Shown piece after piece: positions 38,048 to 46,439 of a DNA stretch of 54,105 nucleotides; within the stretch, counting starts at the first letter, position 1; each line of letters begins with the position of its first letter. Origin of the DNA: Gammaproteobacteria bacterium. Lineage in GTDB: Bacteria; Pseudomonadota; Gammaproteobacteria; SZUA-229. The stretch covers positions 1 through 54,105 of the forward strand of contig JAGXGK010000016.1 of assembly GCA_024636785.1 (NCBI GenBank). The letters are read 5' to 3'. The position numbers were made by a program, and so were the translations under genes. Under the pieces are notes generated by a model. It was not told where the DNA came from, made no database searches, and saw nothing but the letters and a program-made list of their open reading frames with translations.

Positions 38048-39517
38048 TCACAGAAACGCCAGTATCTCGGCTTCAATTTCTTCTTTTTCGATCACGCATT
38101 TCTGGGTGATCTCCTTATCAAACAATTCGTTAATCATGGCCGGGATTTTGATGTTAGCGTTTTCGGCAATGGATTTTAGTGCGTCGATGTCCCGAGTATC
38201 GATTTCGCCAGTGAGAGCGTTGGCGATTACGGGTGAGAATTTGGTCCATTCGGCGGTGGAGTAGACGATGGTTTTTAAATTCTTTTCTCTACAGGTTTCG
38301 TAGGTTTTGAAACAGGTGGCGGTGTGCGGGTCCATGAGGTAACCCTGCTCAAAAGTTTTTTTGATGTAGGCTTTGCCTTCGGCGTCTTCGCAGAAATCGG
38401 CGGCGAAGATGGCCTGTATGGTTTCAAGTTCGTCGGCGTTTAACTGGTAATACTTTTCGTTATCCAGTTGCAGCATCAGTTCTTTGGTGCGGGCAGCACC
38501 GAACAGGTCGAAAAGGATGCGTTCGATGTTGGACGATTTCAGGATGTCCATGGCGGGCGAGGTCGTGGGCACCACGGCCTGGGTTCTTAGATCGTAGGCA
38601 CCGGTTTTTATCAGCTGCGTCAGGATATTGTTTTTGTTGGAGGCGATCAGGATTTTTTCGACCGGCAGTCCCATTTGCATGGCGTAGTAACCGCCGAGCG
38701 CGTTGCCGAAATTGCCGCTGGGCACGTTCAGATAAACTTTCTCGCCCAAATCGATGGCTTTCTGGCGCACTAGCTCGAGGTAGGAGTGGATGTGGTAAAT
38801 GGTCTGGAAGATGATGCGGCCAAAATTAACCGAGTTGGCCGCTGACAGGTAGATGTGCTTCTCTTTCAGTTTCTGGTTGAAAGCGGCAGATGCCAGAAGG
38901 CGTTTCAATGCGTTCTGAGTGTCATCGAAATCGCCTTTGACGCCAATGACTTTCAGGTTGTCCGCATCTTCGGTGACCATCTGTAAACGCTGCACGTCGG
39001 AGGTGCCGCCCACCGGATACATGCAGGCGACGCGCACGTTGGCCTTATTCTTGAAAGTTTCCAGTGCCGCCGGGCCGGTGTCGCCGGAGGTGGCGGCCAG
39101 AATCAGGTAGTTTTCATTGCGTTGCTGCGCGATGGATGAGAGCACGACGCCAAAGGGTTGCAGTGCCATGTCCTTGAAGGCGCGAGTGGGGCCGTGGTAA
39201 AGCTCGCTAACATAAAGATCATCGTATACCTTCACGACCGGCACCGGGTTGGCTGGATCATCAAACTCATCATAAAGCGCAAGTGCCTGATCGATGGTCG
39301 CCGAATCGATGTCGATTTCAAAGGCATCGAGAACGCCGCGCGCCAGGGTTTTGTAACTGGAGGCGAGGTGCTGGCTCAGGAAGTCTTCGCCCAGCGCGGG
39401 CAGAGAGACCGGTGAATAAATGCCGCCGAAAGAGGAGATCGGTGAGAGTATCGCCTGAGAGAAGCTGACGTTTTCGGGGTGTTGGCCATCGTTGCCGCGT
39501 GTTTCTATAAATTGCAT
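38048..39517 (-). CDS. thrC: Threonine synthase
   Basis: PLP enzyme converting phosphohomoserine to threonine. The 489 residues match the long gammaproteobacterial type: TRGNDGQHPENVSFSQAILS and GGIYSPVSLPAL at the start, the PLP lysine in LYHGPTRAFKDMALQPFG, ATSGDTGPAALETFKNK and PSGNFGNALGGYYA for phosphate binding. The ATG at 39517 is preceded by a modest purine run. It is inverted relative to hom, with a scrambled segment and a CNNM gene between them. Phosphohomoserine is made by ThrB, which is not in the window. Confidence 0.96.
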   Translation of the reverse strand: MQFIETRGNDGQHPENVSFSQAILSPISSFGGIYSPVSLPALGEDFLSQHLASSYKTLARGVLDAFEIDIDSATIDQALALYDEFDDPANPVPVVKVYDDLYVSELYHGPTRAFKDMALQPFGVVLSSIAQQRNENYLILAATSGDTGPAALETFKNKANVRVACMYPVGGTSDVQRLQMVTEDADNLKVIGVKGDFDDTQNALKRLLASAAFNQKLKEKHIYLSAANSVNFGRIIFQTIYHIHSYLELVRQKAIDLGEKVYLNVPSGNFGNALGGYYAMQMGLPVEKILIASNKNNILTQLIKTGAYDLRTQAVVPTTSPAMDILKSSNIERILFDLFGAARTKELMLQLDNEKYYQLNADELETIQAIFAADFCEDAEGKAYIKKTFEQGYLMDPHTATCFKTYETCREKNLKTIVYSTAEWTKFSPVIANALTGEIDTRDIDALKSIAENANIKIPAMINELFDKEITQKCVIEKEEIEAEILAFL

Positions 39518-39615
39518 GTTTGATCCGGGAATATTTTTTTTGAATTATACAGATTTTGCGCCGCGGCTTGAGCAAAAAATGCAGTCTGCCGGCGAACCGG
39601 TGACTGCCTGGTAGG

Positions 39616-39680
39616 TAGGTGCGAATTCATTCGCACAAAGTGCCGGATAGATATGGCGTGTGCGAATGAATTCGCACCTA
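39616..39680. repeat. Perfect 22-base inverted repeat (TAGGTGCGAATTCATTCGCAC type)
   Basis: The arm at 39616-39637 begins TAGGTGCGAATTCATTCGCA and is an exact reverse complement of the arm at 39659-39680, with a 21-base spacer. The core GCGAAT...ATTCGC matches the inner palindrome of the repeat near 6820-6847. It lies between the starts of thrC and the end of gph, just beyond the gph stop, and may also work as a transcription end. Confidence 0.8.
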
Positions 39681-39686
39681 TATCTG

Positions 39687-40343
39687 CTACGAAGCAGTGA
39701 GGTATTGCAGAATTTCTTCGGGTTTGCTGATGGCGTGGCTGGCTTTCCAGTCGCGCGGGTCTTCGTCTTCGCCGATATAGCCATAGAGGGCGATCAGGGT
39801 TTGCATGCCGGCGTTGTTGCCGGCTTCGATGTCGCGCCGGGCATCACCGACGTAGATGCACTCGGCTGCCGTGCTGCCCGCCAGTTTGCAGGCGTGGAAC
39901 ATGGGAGCGGGATGAGGTTTGCTGTGTGCGGTGGTGTCACCACTGACGATGCAGGCGGCGAGCTCTTTCAGGCCGAGGGCTTCCATCAGGGGTTCGGTCA
40001 GCCAGGCGGGTTTGTTGGTGACTACACCCCAGTTCATGCCTTCCCGGCTGAGGTGGTCGAGTACGCTGCGGGTGCCATCGAACAGTTTTGAATGCACGGC
40101 GATCATGCCGGCATAGATGTCGAGATAGCGTTGTTTCAGGTAGGCCATGTGCTCTTTTTTCAGCTCATTACCAAAAGCCAGTTCGACCAGCGCCACGCTG
40201 CCATTGGAAACCACCGTTCGCACCCGCTCGAAGGGAAGCAATGTGTGATCCTGTTCGCGGCAGAGCTGATCCAGTGCGGCGGCCATATCCGGGGCGGTAT
40301 CGACGAGGGTGCCGTCGAGGTCGAAAAGTACGGTCTTGATCAT
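39687..40343 (-). CDS. gph: Phosphoglycolate phosphatase (HAD superfamily)
   Basis: HAD-type hydrolase of about 218 residues that removes phosphate from 2-phosphoglycolate, a product of DNA repair. Motif I is VLFDLDGTLVDTAPD, with the nucleophile aspartate; motif II is GVVTNKPAWL; motif III includes SKPHPAPM; motif IV is YVGDARRDIEAG. I use ATG at 40343. A TTG start at 40355 would add four residues. It lies directly after ubiG and mtaD, the operon known from Pseudomonas. A role as MupP-like MurNAc-6-phosphate phosphatase is an alternative, since MupP is encoded in this exact neighbourhood in pseudomonads. Confidence 0.85.
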   Translation of the reverse strand: MIKTVLFDLDGTLVDTAPDMAAALDQLCREQDHTLLPFERVRTVVSNGSVALVELAFGNELKKEHMAYLKQRYLDIYAGMIAVHSKLFDGTRSVLDHLSREGMNWGVVTNKPAWLTEPLMEALGLKELAACIVSGDTTAHSKPHPAPMFHACKLAGSTAAECIYVGDARRDIEAGNNAGMQTLIALYGYIGEDEDPRDWKASHAISKPEEILQYLTAS

Positions 40344-40363
40344 GCGGCGATTCAACTGGCAAG

Positions 40364-41083
40364 TCAGCTGGCGGGGCGTCGGTAGTGCACCATGTAGTTG
40401 ACGTCCACATTCCGGCTGCTGCGGAACATGTTGGTCAGTGGGTTGAAGGTGACGCCTTCGATGCCGGTCAGTTCCAGTTTGGCCTGACGGGCCCAGATAT
40501 CCAGCTCTGAAGGGCGGATGAACTTGCTGAAATCGTGCGTGCCTTTGGGCAGCATCCGGGCGACATATTCAGCACCGACAATGGCGAACAGGTAGGATTT
40601 GGCGTTGCGGTTGATGGTGGAGAAATACACCGAACCCCCGGGTTTGACCAGCTGGGCGCAGGCATTGATGATGGAGGCCGGATCGGGGACATGTTCGAGC
40701 ATTTCCATGCAGCTGATAACGTCGTAGCCGGCCGGATGTTTCAGGGCGTGCGCTTCAGCGGTGATTTGATCGTACTCAATCTCAAGCGCCTCCTCCATGG
40801 CGTGTAACCGGGCTACTGCCAGCGGTGCCTTGCCCATGTCGATGCCGGTGGTGGTGGCGCCGCTTCGGGCCAGACTCTCGGTGAGAATGCCACCACCGCA
40901 GCCGACATCCAGCACGTTTTTGCTCGACAGCGGGCTGTGGGTGTTGATGAAGTTCAGGCGAATCGGGTTCATCTCGTGCAGCGCCTTGAACTCGCCGCTT
41001 TTATCCCACCAGCGGTTCGCCAGTGCTTCGAATTTCCGGATTTCGGAAGGATCTACATTGTCATTGTTATGGGCTGTATTCAT
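40364..41083 (-). CDS. ubiG: Ubiquinone biosynthesis O-methyltransferase UbiG
   Basis: SAM-dependent enzyme doing both O-methylations in ubiquinone synthesis. The 239 residues include [29 protein letters not shown], the SAM loop [49 protein letters not shown], and late segments including [20 protein letters not shown]. The lipid-contacting insert is present. It lies between mtaD and gph on the minus strand with short spacers, the standard order. No truncation is seen. Confidence 0.97.
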   Translation of the reverse strand: MNTAHNNDNVDPSEIRKFEALANRWWDKSGEFKALHEMNPIRLNFINTHSPLSSKNVLDVGCGGGILTESLARSGATTTGIDMGKAPLAVARLHAMEEALEIEYDQITAEAHALKHPAGYDVISCMEMLEHVPDPASIINACAQLVKPGGSVYFSTINRNAKSYLFAIVGAEYVARMLPKGTHDFSKFIRPSELDIWARQAKLELTGIEGVTFNPLTNMFRSSRNVDVNYMVHYRRPAS

Positions 41084-41142
41084 GGTTGCTTATTTTAGAC
41101 CAAAGTGGAGTCCGGGGGTGAACAATGCATGCGCAGATTCGA

Positions 41143-42456
41143 CTAGAGGATGACCTGGTCGCTAAATGCATTGGCGGCCTGTTTGATGCGTTCGATATCC
41201 AGCGTGGCAAGGCTGCGGTTTTTCATAATATGCCTGCCGGCTATCCAGACATCAGTCACCTGTTCACGGCTACAGCAATACACCAGATGCGAGATCGGGT
41301 CGTACACCGGCGTGTTTTCGATGCTGGAAAAATCGACCGCGATAACATCGGCGTATTTGCCGGGTACGAGCGAACCGGTTTTGTCATCAATGCCCAGCGC
41401 TCTGGCCCCGTTCAGGGTCGCCATGGTCAGGGCCTGATGGGCGGGCAGGGTGGTGGCGTCGCCTGAAACCCCCTTGGCCAGGAGCGCGGCGGTTTTCATT
41501 TCATCAAACATGTCGAGGCTGTTGTTGCTGGAGGCGCTGTCGGTGCCCAGCGCGACATTAATGCCTGCATCCAGCAGCTGTTTGACCGGGCAGAAACCGC
41601 TGGCCAGTTTCAGGTTGGATCTGGGGCAGTGCACGATATGGCTGTTCGCTGCGGCCAGCAGTTCGATCTCTTCGGTCAGCAGCTGGGTCATGTGTACGGC
41701 GATCAGATTGGGGGAGATCAGGCCGAGATTATCCAGCCTTTGCAGGGGGCGCTCGCCCAGCGTGGCCACTGCTTCCTCCACCTCGTGAGCGGTTTCATGA
41801 ATGTGCATGTGGATGGGCATGTCCAGCTCATCGGCCAGCATGCGTATTTTTTGCAGCGGCTCGTCAGAGATGGTGTAGGGCGCATGTGGTGCAAAAGTGG
41901 TGCTGATCAGCTCGTTGCTGCGATACTCGTCATGCACGATCAGTCCCTTGTCGATGTATTCATCCGCATCGCGCGCCCAGATGGTGGGGAAGTCGAGCGC
42001 AATTAAACCGATGCTGGCGCGCATGCCAATTTTACTGGCGACGCGTGCCGCGATATCGGGGAAATAGTACATGTCGTTGAAACAGGTGGTGCCGCCGCGC
42101 AGCATTTCCGCGCAGGCCAGCTCGGTGCCCAGCTGCACAAACTCCTCGTTGACCCACTGCTTTTCGGCGGGCCAGATGTGATGGTTCAGCCAGTCCATCA
42201 GGGGCAGGTCGTCGGCCAGTCCGCGAAACAGGTTCATTCCCGCATGGGTGTGTGCATTTATCAAACCGGGCATCAGCGCGTGTTGCGCGTAATCGATTTC
42301 GGTTTTGGCCTGATAGATTTCGCGCGCCGTGTCAGTCGGCAGAATGTCGAGGATATGGCCCTCGTGAATCGCCAGACTGTGATCAGGCTGGCAATGGCGC
42401 TCGCCTTCAATCGGGATAATCCAGCGGGCGTGTAATAAAGTGTCGATATTTTTCAT
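41143..42456 (-). CDS. mtaD: TRZ/ATZ-family amidohydrolase, probable MTA/SAH deaminase
   Basis: Metal-dependent deaminase of the amidohydrolase superfamily, 437 residues. In Pseudomonas the protein in the same place deaminates 5'-methylthioadenosine. Metal and substrate residues are visible in MPGLINAHTHAGMNLFRGLA, HMHIHETAHEVEEA, LIAVHMTQL, VHCPRSNLKLASG and GTDSASSNNSLDMFDEM. I set the start at ATG 42456 (MKNIDTLLHARW), as the frame upstream lies in non-coding sequence and overlaps the foldback repeat at 42518. It is first in the mtaD-ubiG-gph operon. Guanine deaminase-like substrates cannot be excluded. Confidence 0.88.
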   Translation of the reverse strand: MKNIDTLLHARWIIPIEGERHCQPDHSLAIHEGHILDILPTDTAREIYQAKTEIDYAQHALMPGLINAHTHAGMNLFRGLADDLPLMDWLNHHIWPAEKQWVNEEFVQLGTELACAEMLRGGTTCFNDMYYFPDIAARVASKIGMRASIGLIALDFPTIWARDADEYIDKGLIVHDEYRSNELISTTFAPHAPYTISDEPLQKIRMLADELDMPIHMHIHETAHEVEEAVATLGERPLQRLDNLGLISPNLIAVHMTQLLTEEIELLAAANSHIVHCPRSNLKLASGFCPVKQLLDAGINVALGTDSASSNNSLDMFDEMKTAALLAKGVSGDATTLPAHQALTMATLNGARALGIDDKTGSLVPGKYADVIAVDFSSIENTPVYDPISHLVYCCSREQVTDVWIAGRHIMKNRSLATLDIERIKQAANAFSDQVIL

Positions 42457-42517
42457 GCTGTGAAGATACCCGTTGCGCCATATTCGCGCAACTATCGATG
42501 AGCTGATAATACTGGGG

Positions 42518-42702
42518 TTAGGGACCCGGAACATACTAATCCACCATTACGCATCCCGTCTTCAGGCCATCTTTGGCCGCGCCTCAATCGCAAAATCCTC
42601 GCCGTAGCCCTGCTATGCCTACGGTTTTGCTCAATCGGCGCGACCAAATATGACCCAAATCCGGGCGCGATCCAGGTACATTAGTATGTTCCGGGTCCCT
42701 TA
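42518..42702. mobile_element. MITE-like foldback element with TTA target duplication
   Basis: Terminal arms beginning AGGGACCCGGAACATACTAA (42520) and ending TTAGTATGTTCCGGGTCCCT (42700) are perfect reverse complements over 21 bases. The interior is also self-complementary (TTTGGCCGCGCC facing GGCGCGACCAAA). TTA flanks both sides (42518-42520 and 42700-42702), as after a three-base target duplication. No gene is inside. It fills half of the 332-base gap between divergent mtaD and the lpoB-like gene. Confidence 0.75.
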
Positions 42703-42788
42703 ATGCTTTTTTATGATTTTTTTCATGTTAAATGCTATAAGTGCCGCATTAATTTTGTTGTTTGAAACTATTTGCAAAGGAGAGAGTT

Positions 42789-43403
42789 ATGTATTGCAGT
42801 AAATATCGTCAATTCATGAGTGTACTGGTGGTGTTGGGCCTGGCGGCGTGCATGGCCGCGTGTAAGCCGAGTGTTACGCGCGAAGATCCCAACACCGTGA
42901 CCGATTTGAGCGGCAACTGGAATGATACCGATTCGAGAAAGGTCTCTGAGGAGATGATTCAGGATGTACTGTCGCAGCGTTGGTTGAGTAAATTCAATGC
43001 CAGTCATGGCCGTGTTCCTACGGTGATTGTCGGCACGGTACGCAATCTGTCGCATGATCACATTAATACCCGGACATTCGTTTCGGATATCCGTCGTGCG
43101 CTGATTAATTCCGGTGAAGTCAGTTTCGTTGCCTCCAGCGAAGAACGGGGTGAAATTCGGGGCGAACGTAAAGATCAGGATCTGAATGCCTCGGAAGAGA
43201 CCAGAAAGGCTATGGGTAACGAGACCGGTGCCGACTTTATGTTGAAGGGCACCATCAATTCTATCGTCGATGCAATTAAGGGTGAACAGACTCGTTTTTA
43301 TCAGGTTGATTTAACGCTTATCGACCTGTCGAGCAATCAGCTGGTCTGGGCCGGCCAGCAGAAAATCAAAAAATCAATCGCGCAAAGCGGTTTACGACTT
43401 TAA
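42789..43403 (+). CDS. LpoB-like penicillin-binding protein activator lipoprotein
   Basis: A 204-residue lipoprotein; the signal contains two possible lipoboxes, LAAC (cysteine 21) and MAAC (cysteine 25). The mature region has LpoB/YcfM family sequence: DLSGNWNDTDSRKVSEEMI, TVIVGTVRNLSHDHINTRTF, RRALINSGEVSFVASSEERG and LIDLSSNQLVWAGQQKIKKS. E. coli LpoB reaches through the peptidoglycan to activate PBP1b. Whether this protein does so is unproven, because it sits with two other lipoprotein genes not present in E. coli. ATG at 42789 has AAGGAG six bases upstream. It heads the three-gene operon. Confidence 0.88.
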   Translation: MYCSKYRQFMSVLVVLGLAACMAACKPSVTREDPNTVTDLSGNWNDTDSRKVSEEMIQDVLSQRWLSKFNASHGRVPTVIVGTVRNLSHDHINTRTFVSDIRRALINSGEVSFVASSEERGEIRGERKDQDLNASEETRKAMGNETGADFMLKGTINSIVDAIKGEQTRFYQVDLTLIDLSSNQLVWAGQQKIKKSIAQSGLRL

Positions 43404-43470
43404 AAATAACAACAATGCCGGATAAGCCTTAATTGAGTGTTGTTAAGATTTTATTCAAGGAGTTGGCTTA

Positions 43471-44799
43471 ATGGATATTTATAGCGGTCTTAATCGAGCC
43501 ACTATATTATCGTGTGTTTCTATTCTGTTATCGATGTCATTTACAGGCTGTGTAAGTTTGAGCGCGAAGAACGAGTCCATGTATGGTGCACTGACTGCGG
43601 GTCGAGTGGATCATGCTCTGGTCATCGCCGAGAAACAGGATTTAGAGCACGAGGATGTGCTGGCGAGTTTGAACAAAGGCATGTTACGGCGCATGACCGG
43701 TGATTATGAGCAGAGTAATCGTTTCTTTGAGATTGCCAAACAGCAGATTAAGGCACTTTATGGGGTGAGTGTTAGCGAGCAGGCAGGTGCACTCCTCGTT
43801 AATGACACCATGCGTGGTTATGCGGGTGATCGTTATGAGCAGGTGTTGCTGCATGCTTATATGGCGATGAATTATATCCAGCTGAATGATTTTGATTCGG
43901 CGCGCGTTGAAATGCTGCAGGCCGATATAAAAATGCAGGAATGGGGTGAGCAGCCTGAGGAAGATCCTTTTGTGCGTTACCTTTCCGGCATGATTTACGA
44001 AGCGATGGGTGAAAAAGATCAGGCGCTCGTTTCCTACCGCAAGGCAAAAGAGGTTTATGAATTAACCGGGGACAAACAGGGGCTGGGCATTCCGGTAACC
44101 TTGAAAAAAGACTTGTTTCGCCTCCTCGCAGAACAGGGTTCAGAGAACGAGCTGAAGCTTCTGCAAAAAGAATTCAATCTCGAAAATTTTAAACCGGAAT
44201 CGATGCCTGAAGGTTATGGGGAGCTGGTTGTAATCGTCAATAGCGGTCTCGTCCCCACTCGAAAAGCGGCTTCGATTGTGACCAGTACTGGTGGTGAGAT
44301 CGTGGACATGGTGAAGGTTTCCGTGCCGCAATATCTTTCCTCAAAACAACCCTATTCTGTACGCCTGACGACCGACCGTAAGGTATCCGCCAGCCTGGAG
44401 CCGGTGGAGAATGTCGATGCGCTGGCCAGAGCCGCGCTCGATGATGACATGCCCCTGATCATGACCCGCGCTATCGCCCGGGCGGTGGTCAAGCACAAGT
44501 CGCAGAAAGAGGTGGAAAAACGTGGCGGTGCAATGATGGGATTTCTGGCGACTGTCGCCAACATGATTACCGAACAGGCTGATACCCGAAGCTGGACAAC
44601 CTTACCGCAGACCATTCAGCTGACCAGACTCAGGCTGCCGGTGGGCATGAACAAAATCAATGTCGAAATCTATAATGCTTCGGGCACGTTGGTCGATACC
44701 ATAGAAAAAAAGGTGCAGATCAAATCGGGCAAAAGTGTTTTTCTCAGCGAGCACTGGGTGGCACCGAATATGGCCTCGAACGTAGTGGCCGATAAATAA
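43471..44799 (+). CDS. COG3014-like lipoprotein with TPR-like helices
   Basis: A 442-residue lipoprotein; signal with lipobox FTGC (cysteine 27). The first half is helical and resembles tetratricopeptide repeats (LHAYMAMNYIQLNDFDSARV, EMLQADIKMQEWGEQPEEDP and RYLSGMIYEAMGEKDQALVS). The second half is strand-rich, with GYGELVVIVNSGLVPTRKAA and NKINVEIYNASGTLVDTIEK. It belongs to an uncharacterised family I know only as COG3014. AAGGAG precedes ATG at 43471. It is flanked 67 bases upstream by the LpoB-like gene and 12 bases downstream by the LPP20-like gene. A periplasmic scaffold role is a guess. Confidence 0.8.
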   Translation: MDIYSGLNRATILSCVSILLSMSFTGCVSLSAKNESMYGALTAGRVDHALVIAEKQDLEHEDVLASLNKGMLRRMTGDYEQSNRFFEIAKQQIKALYGVSVSEQAGALLVNDTMRGYAGDRYEQVLLHAYMAMNYIQLNDFDSARVEMLQADIKMQEWGEQPEEDPFVRYLSGMIYEAMGEKDQALVSYRKAKEVYELTGDKQGLGIPVTLKKDLFRLLAEQGSENELKLLQKEFNLENFKPESMPEGYGELVVIVNSGLVPTRKAASIVTSTGGEIVDMVKVSVPQYLSSKQPYSVRLTTDRKVSASLEPVENVDALARAALDDDMPLIMTRAIARAVVKHKSQKEVEKRGGAMMGFLATVANMITEQADTRSWTTLPQTIQLTRLRLPVGMNKINVEIYNASGTLVDTIEKKVQIKSGKSVFLSEHWVAPNMASNVVADK

Positions 44800-44811
44800 C
44801 AGGAATAAGTG

Positions 44812-45825
44812 ATGCGATTTAATTGTGACAGCCTATATTTAAATCTATTACCTTGCCTGGTTCTGAGTGGTTGCATGCAGTCGACGCACCAGCCTGACTG
44901 GATTAATGGCGAGTCGCCGAGTTATCCCAATGTCCAGTATGTGGTGGCCAGTGGTTCGGCCTCTAATGCAGAACAGGCTAAAGACCACGCGCTGGCCAAT
45001 CTCAGCAAAGTTTTTGAACTGCATATTCGTGAATCGTCCAGCACGCGCCAGGATGTTCAGGTAGTTAAGCGGAACGGCGCGGAGTCAGTCAGTAAGTCTC
45101 AGAGCCTGACGCAGAACATTAATATTCAGACCAGCAAAATTATTGATGGCGCGCGCATCGCACAGCAATGGCAGTCGCCTGATCTGAGCCATTATGCCCT
45201 GGCCGTGCTGGATCGTCGCCAGGCCGGCAACAATATCCGCGGGGAAATCGCGCGCCTTGACGAGCAGGCCGACTTTGAGCTGAACTCGGTGGAAACAGAG
45301 CAAAATCCTTTGCAGAAAGTGGCGGTTTATCAGCGGCTGCTGGCGTCGCAGGAGCAGCGCGATGTATTGCAAAAAAACCTCAAGGTGATTGATCTCAGTG
45401 GTCAGGGTGTCGAGTCGAGATGGAACCGGGCTGAGCTGAGGGCACATCTGGAAGCGAGCCTGTCGGCACTGAACCTGAAGCCTGAAATATTGCACGATGC
45501 CGTCGGTGGCCTGGACAAGGTGCTGAGAGGGGCGATGTCAAAATCCGGTTTTCCTGAATCGACCCGCACTGAGAATGGCTACGGGCTGTCAGCGGGCCTG
45601 ATGGTGCAATCACCCATTGTGAGTCAGGGCTGGCACTGGCTGCGCGGAACCCTGACGCTGAGGCTGAGCTCTGCTGAGGGGCATGTGCTGGGTAATAAAA
45701 CCTGGCCGCTCAAGGTTTCAGCAGCAAATCCGGGGGAACTAAATCAGCGCATGATTGCCTCAGTGGAAAAGAAGTTGAACCATGAGCTGAAAGCCACGCT
45801 GTTGGATTTCGCTACTATCCAATAA
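44812..45825 (+). CDS. LPP20-like lipoprotein
   Basis: A 337-residue lipoprotein with lipobox LSGC (cysteine 21). The mature N-terminus has PDWINGESPSYPNVQYVVAS and ASNAEQAKDHALANLSKVFE, the pattern of LPP20-type domains that begin with a P-x-W motif and an alanine-rich helix. The rest is helical and polar, with a C-terminal strand region around GLMVQSPIVSQGWHWLRGTL. ATG at 44812 is preferred (AGGA seven bases upstream) over GTG one codon earlier. It is the last of three lipoprotein genes. The 242 bases after it hold no supported gene and carry the clpS promoter. The function is unknown. Confidence 0.78.
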   Translation: MRFNCDSLYLNLLPCLVLSGCMQSTHQPDWINGESPSYPNVQYVVASGSASNAEQAKDHALANLSKVFELHIRESSSTRQDVQVVKRNGAESVSKSQSLTQNINIQTSKIIDGARIAQQWQSPDLSHYALAVLDRRQAGNNIRGEIARLDEQADFELNSVETEQNPLQKVAVYQRLLASQEQRDVLQKNLKVIDLSGQGVESRWNRAELRAHLEASLSALNLKPEILHDAVGGLDKVLRGAMSKSGFPESTRTENGYGLSAGLMVQSPIVSQGWHWLRGTLTLRLSSAEGHVLGNKTWPLKVSAANPGELNQRMIASVEKKLNHELKATLLDFATIQ

Positions 45826-46067
45826 GTGAAAAATCAGGGATTGCTACTATATTAGTGGTTTCTGATGTAAGCTCGGCGGTCTTTGTAAATACCCAATTTT
45901 TGTCAATGCGGTCGATAGGGTTGGAAATTCTGACTTTGCTGCTAGCATTATGCCTGTTGTGCAAGCAAATCTGGAAGGTGGGTCAGCAAAAAAGTGCACG
46001 GATGAAGATAATTTCTTATAAAAAACACATCATGTTCTACACTTAAAGAGAGCATTAGCAGAGAACC

Positions 46068-46391
46068 ATGAGTAATCAACAGAACGATTTCGATTTTGAT
46101 GACAGCCTCGCGGTTGACGAAGATAAGCCGGAGCTGAAAGAGCCTAAACAGTACAAGGTTGTACTGATTAATGATGACTTTACCCCTATGGAATTTGTGG
46201 TTCTGGTCTTAAATATGTTTTTTGGTATGGATTCTGATAAAGCAACCCGAGTTATGATGGCAGTGCATACCAAAGGAAAAGGGATCTGCGGTATTTTTAG
46301 TTATGAAATTGCCGAGACCAAGGTTGAACAGGTGAATGAATATGCAAGAGTAAATCAACACCCGTTAATGTGCGCCATGGAGGAAGTTTAA
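46068..46391 (+). CDS. clpS: ATP-dependent Clp protease adaptor ClpS
   Basis: Adaptor that binds N-degron residues and delivers proteins to ClpAP. The 107 residues have the expected disordered acidic N-terminus and the core: [40 protein letters not shown], and [20 protein letters not shown]. The residues DDFTPMEFV line the N-degron pocket. A 48-base gap separates it from clpA, with which it forms the normal two-gene operon. ATG at 46068 follows GCAGAGAACC. Confidence 0.97.
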   Translation: MSNQQNDFDFDDSLAVDEDKPELKEPKQYKVVLINDDFTPMEFVVLVLNMFFGMDSDKATRVMMAVHTKGKGICGIFSYEIAETKVEQVNEYARVNQHPLMCAMEEV

Positions 46392-46439
46392 AAGCTCATA
46401 ATACGATTAGTATTTGTACATTGTTAAAGAGGTAACGTT

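Noticed and set aside
45855-46046. 63-codon frame before clpS with a hydrophobic stretch
   Set aside because: No ribosome site or family likeness; probably the clpS promoter region.
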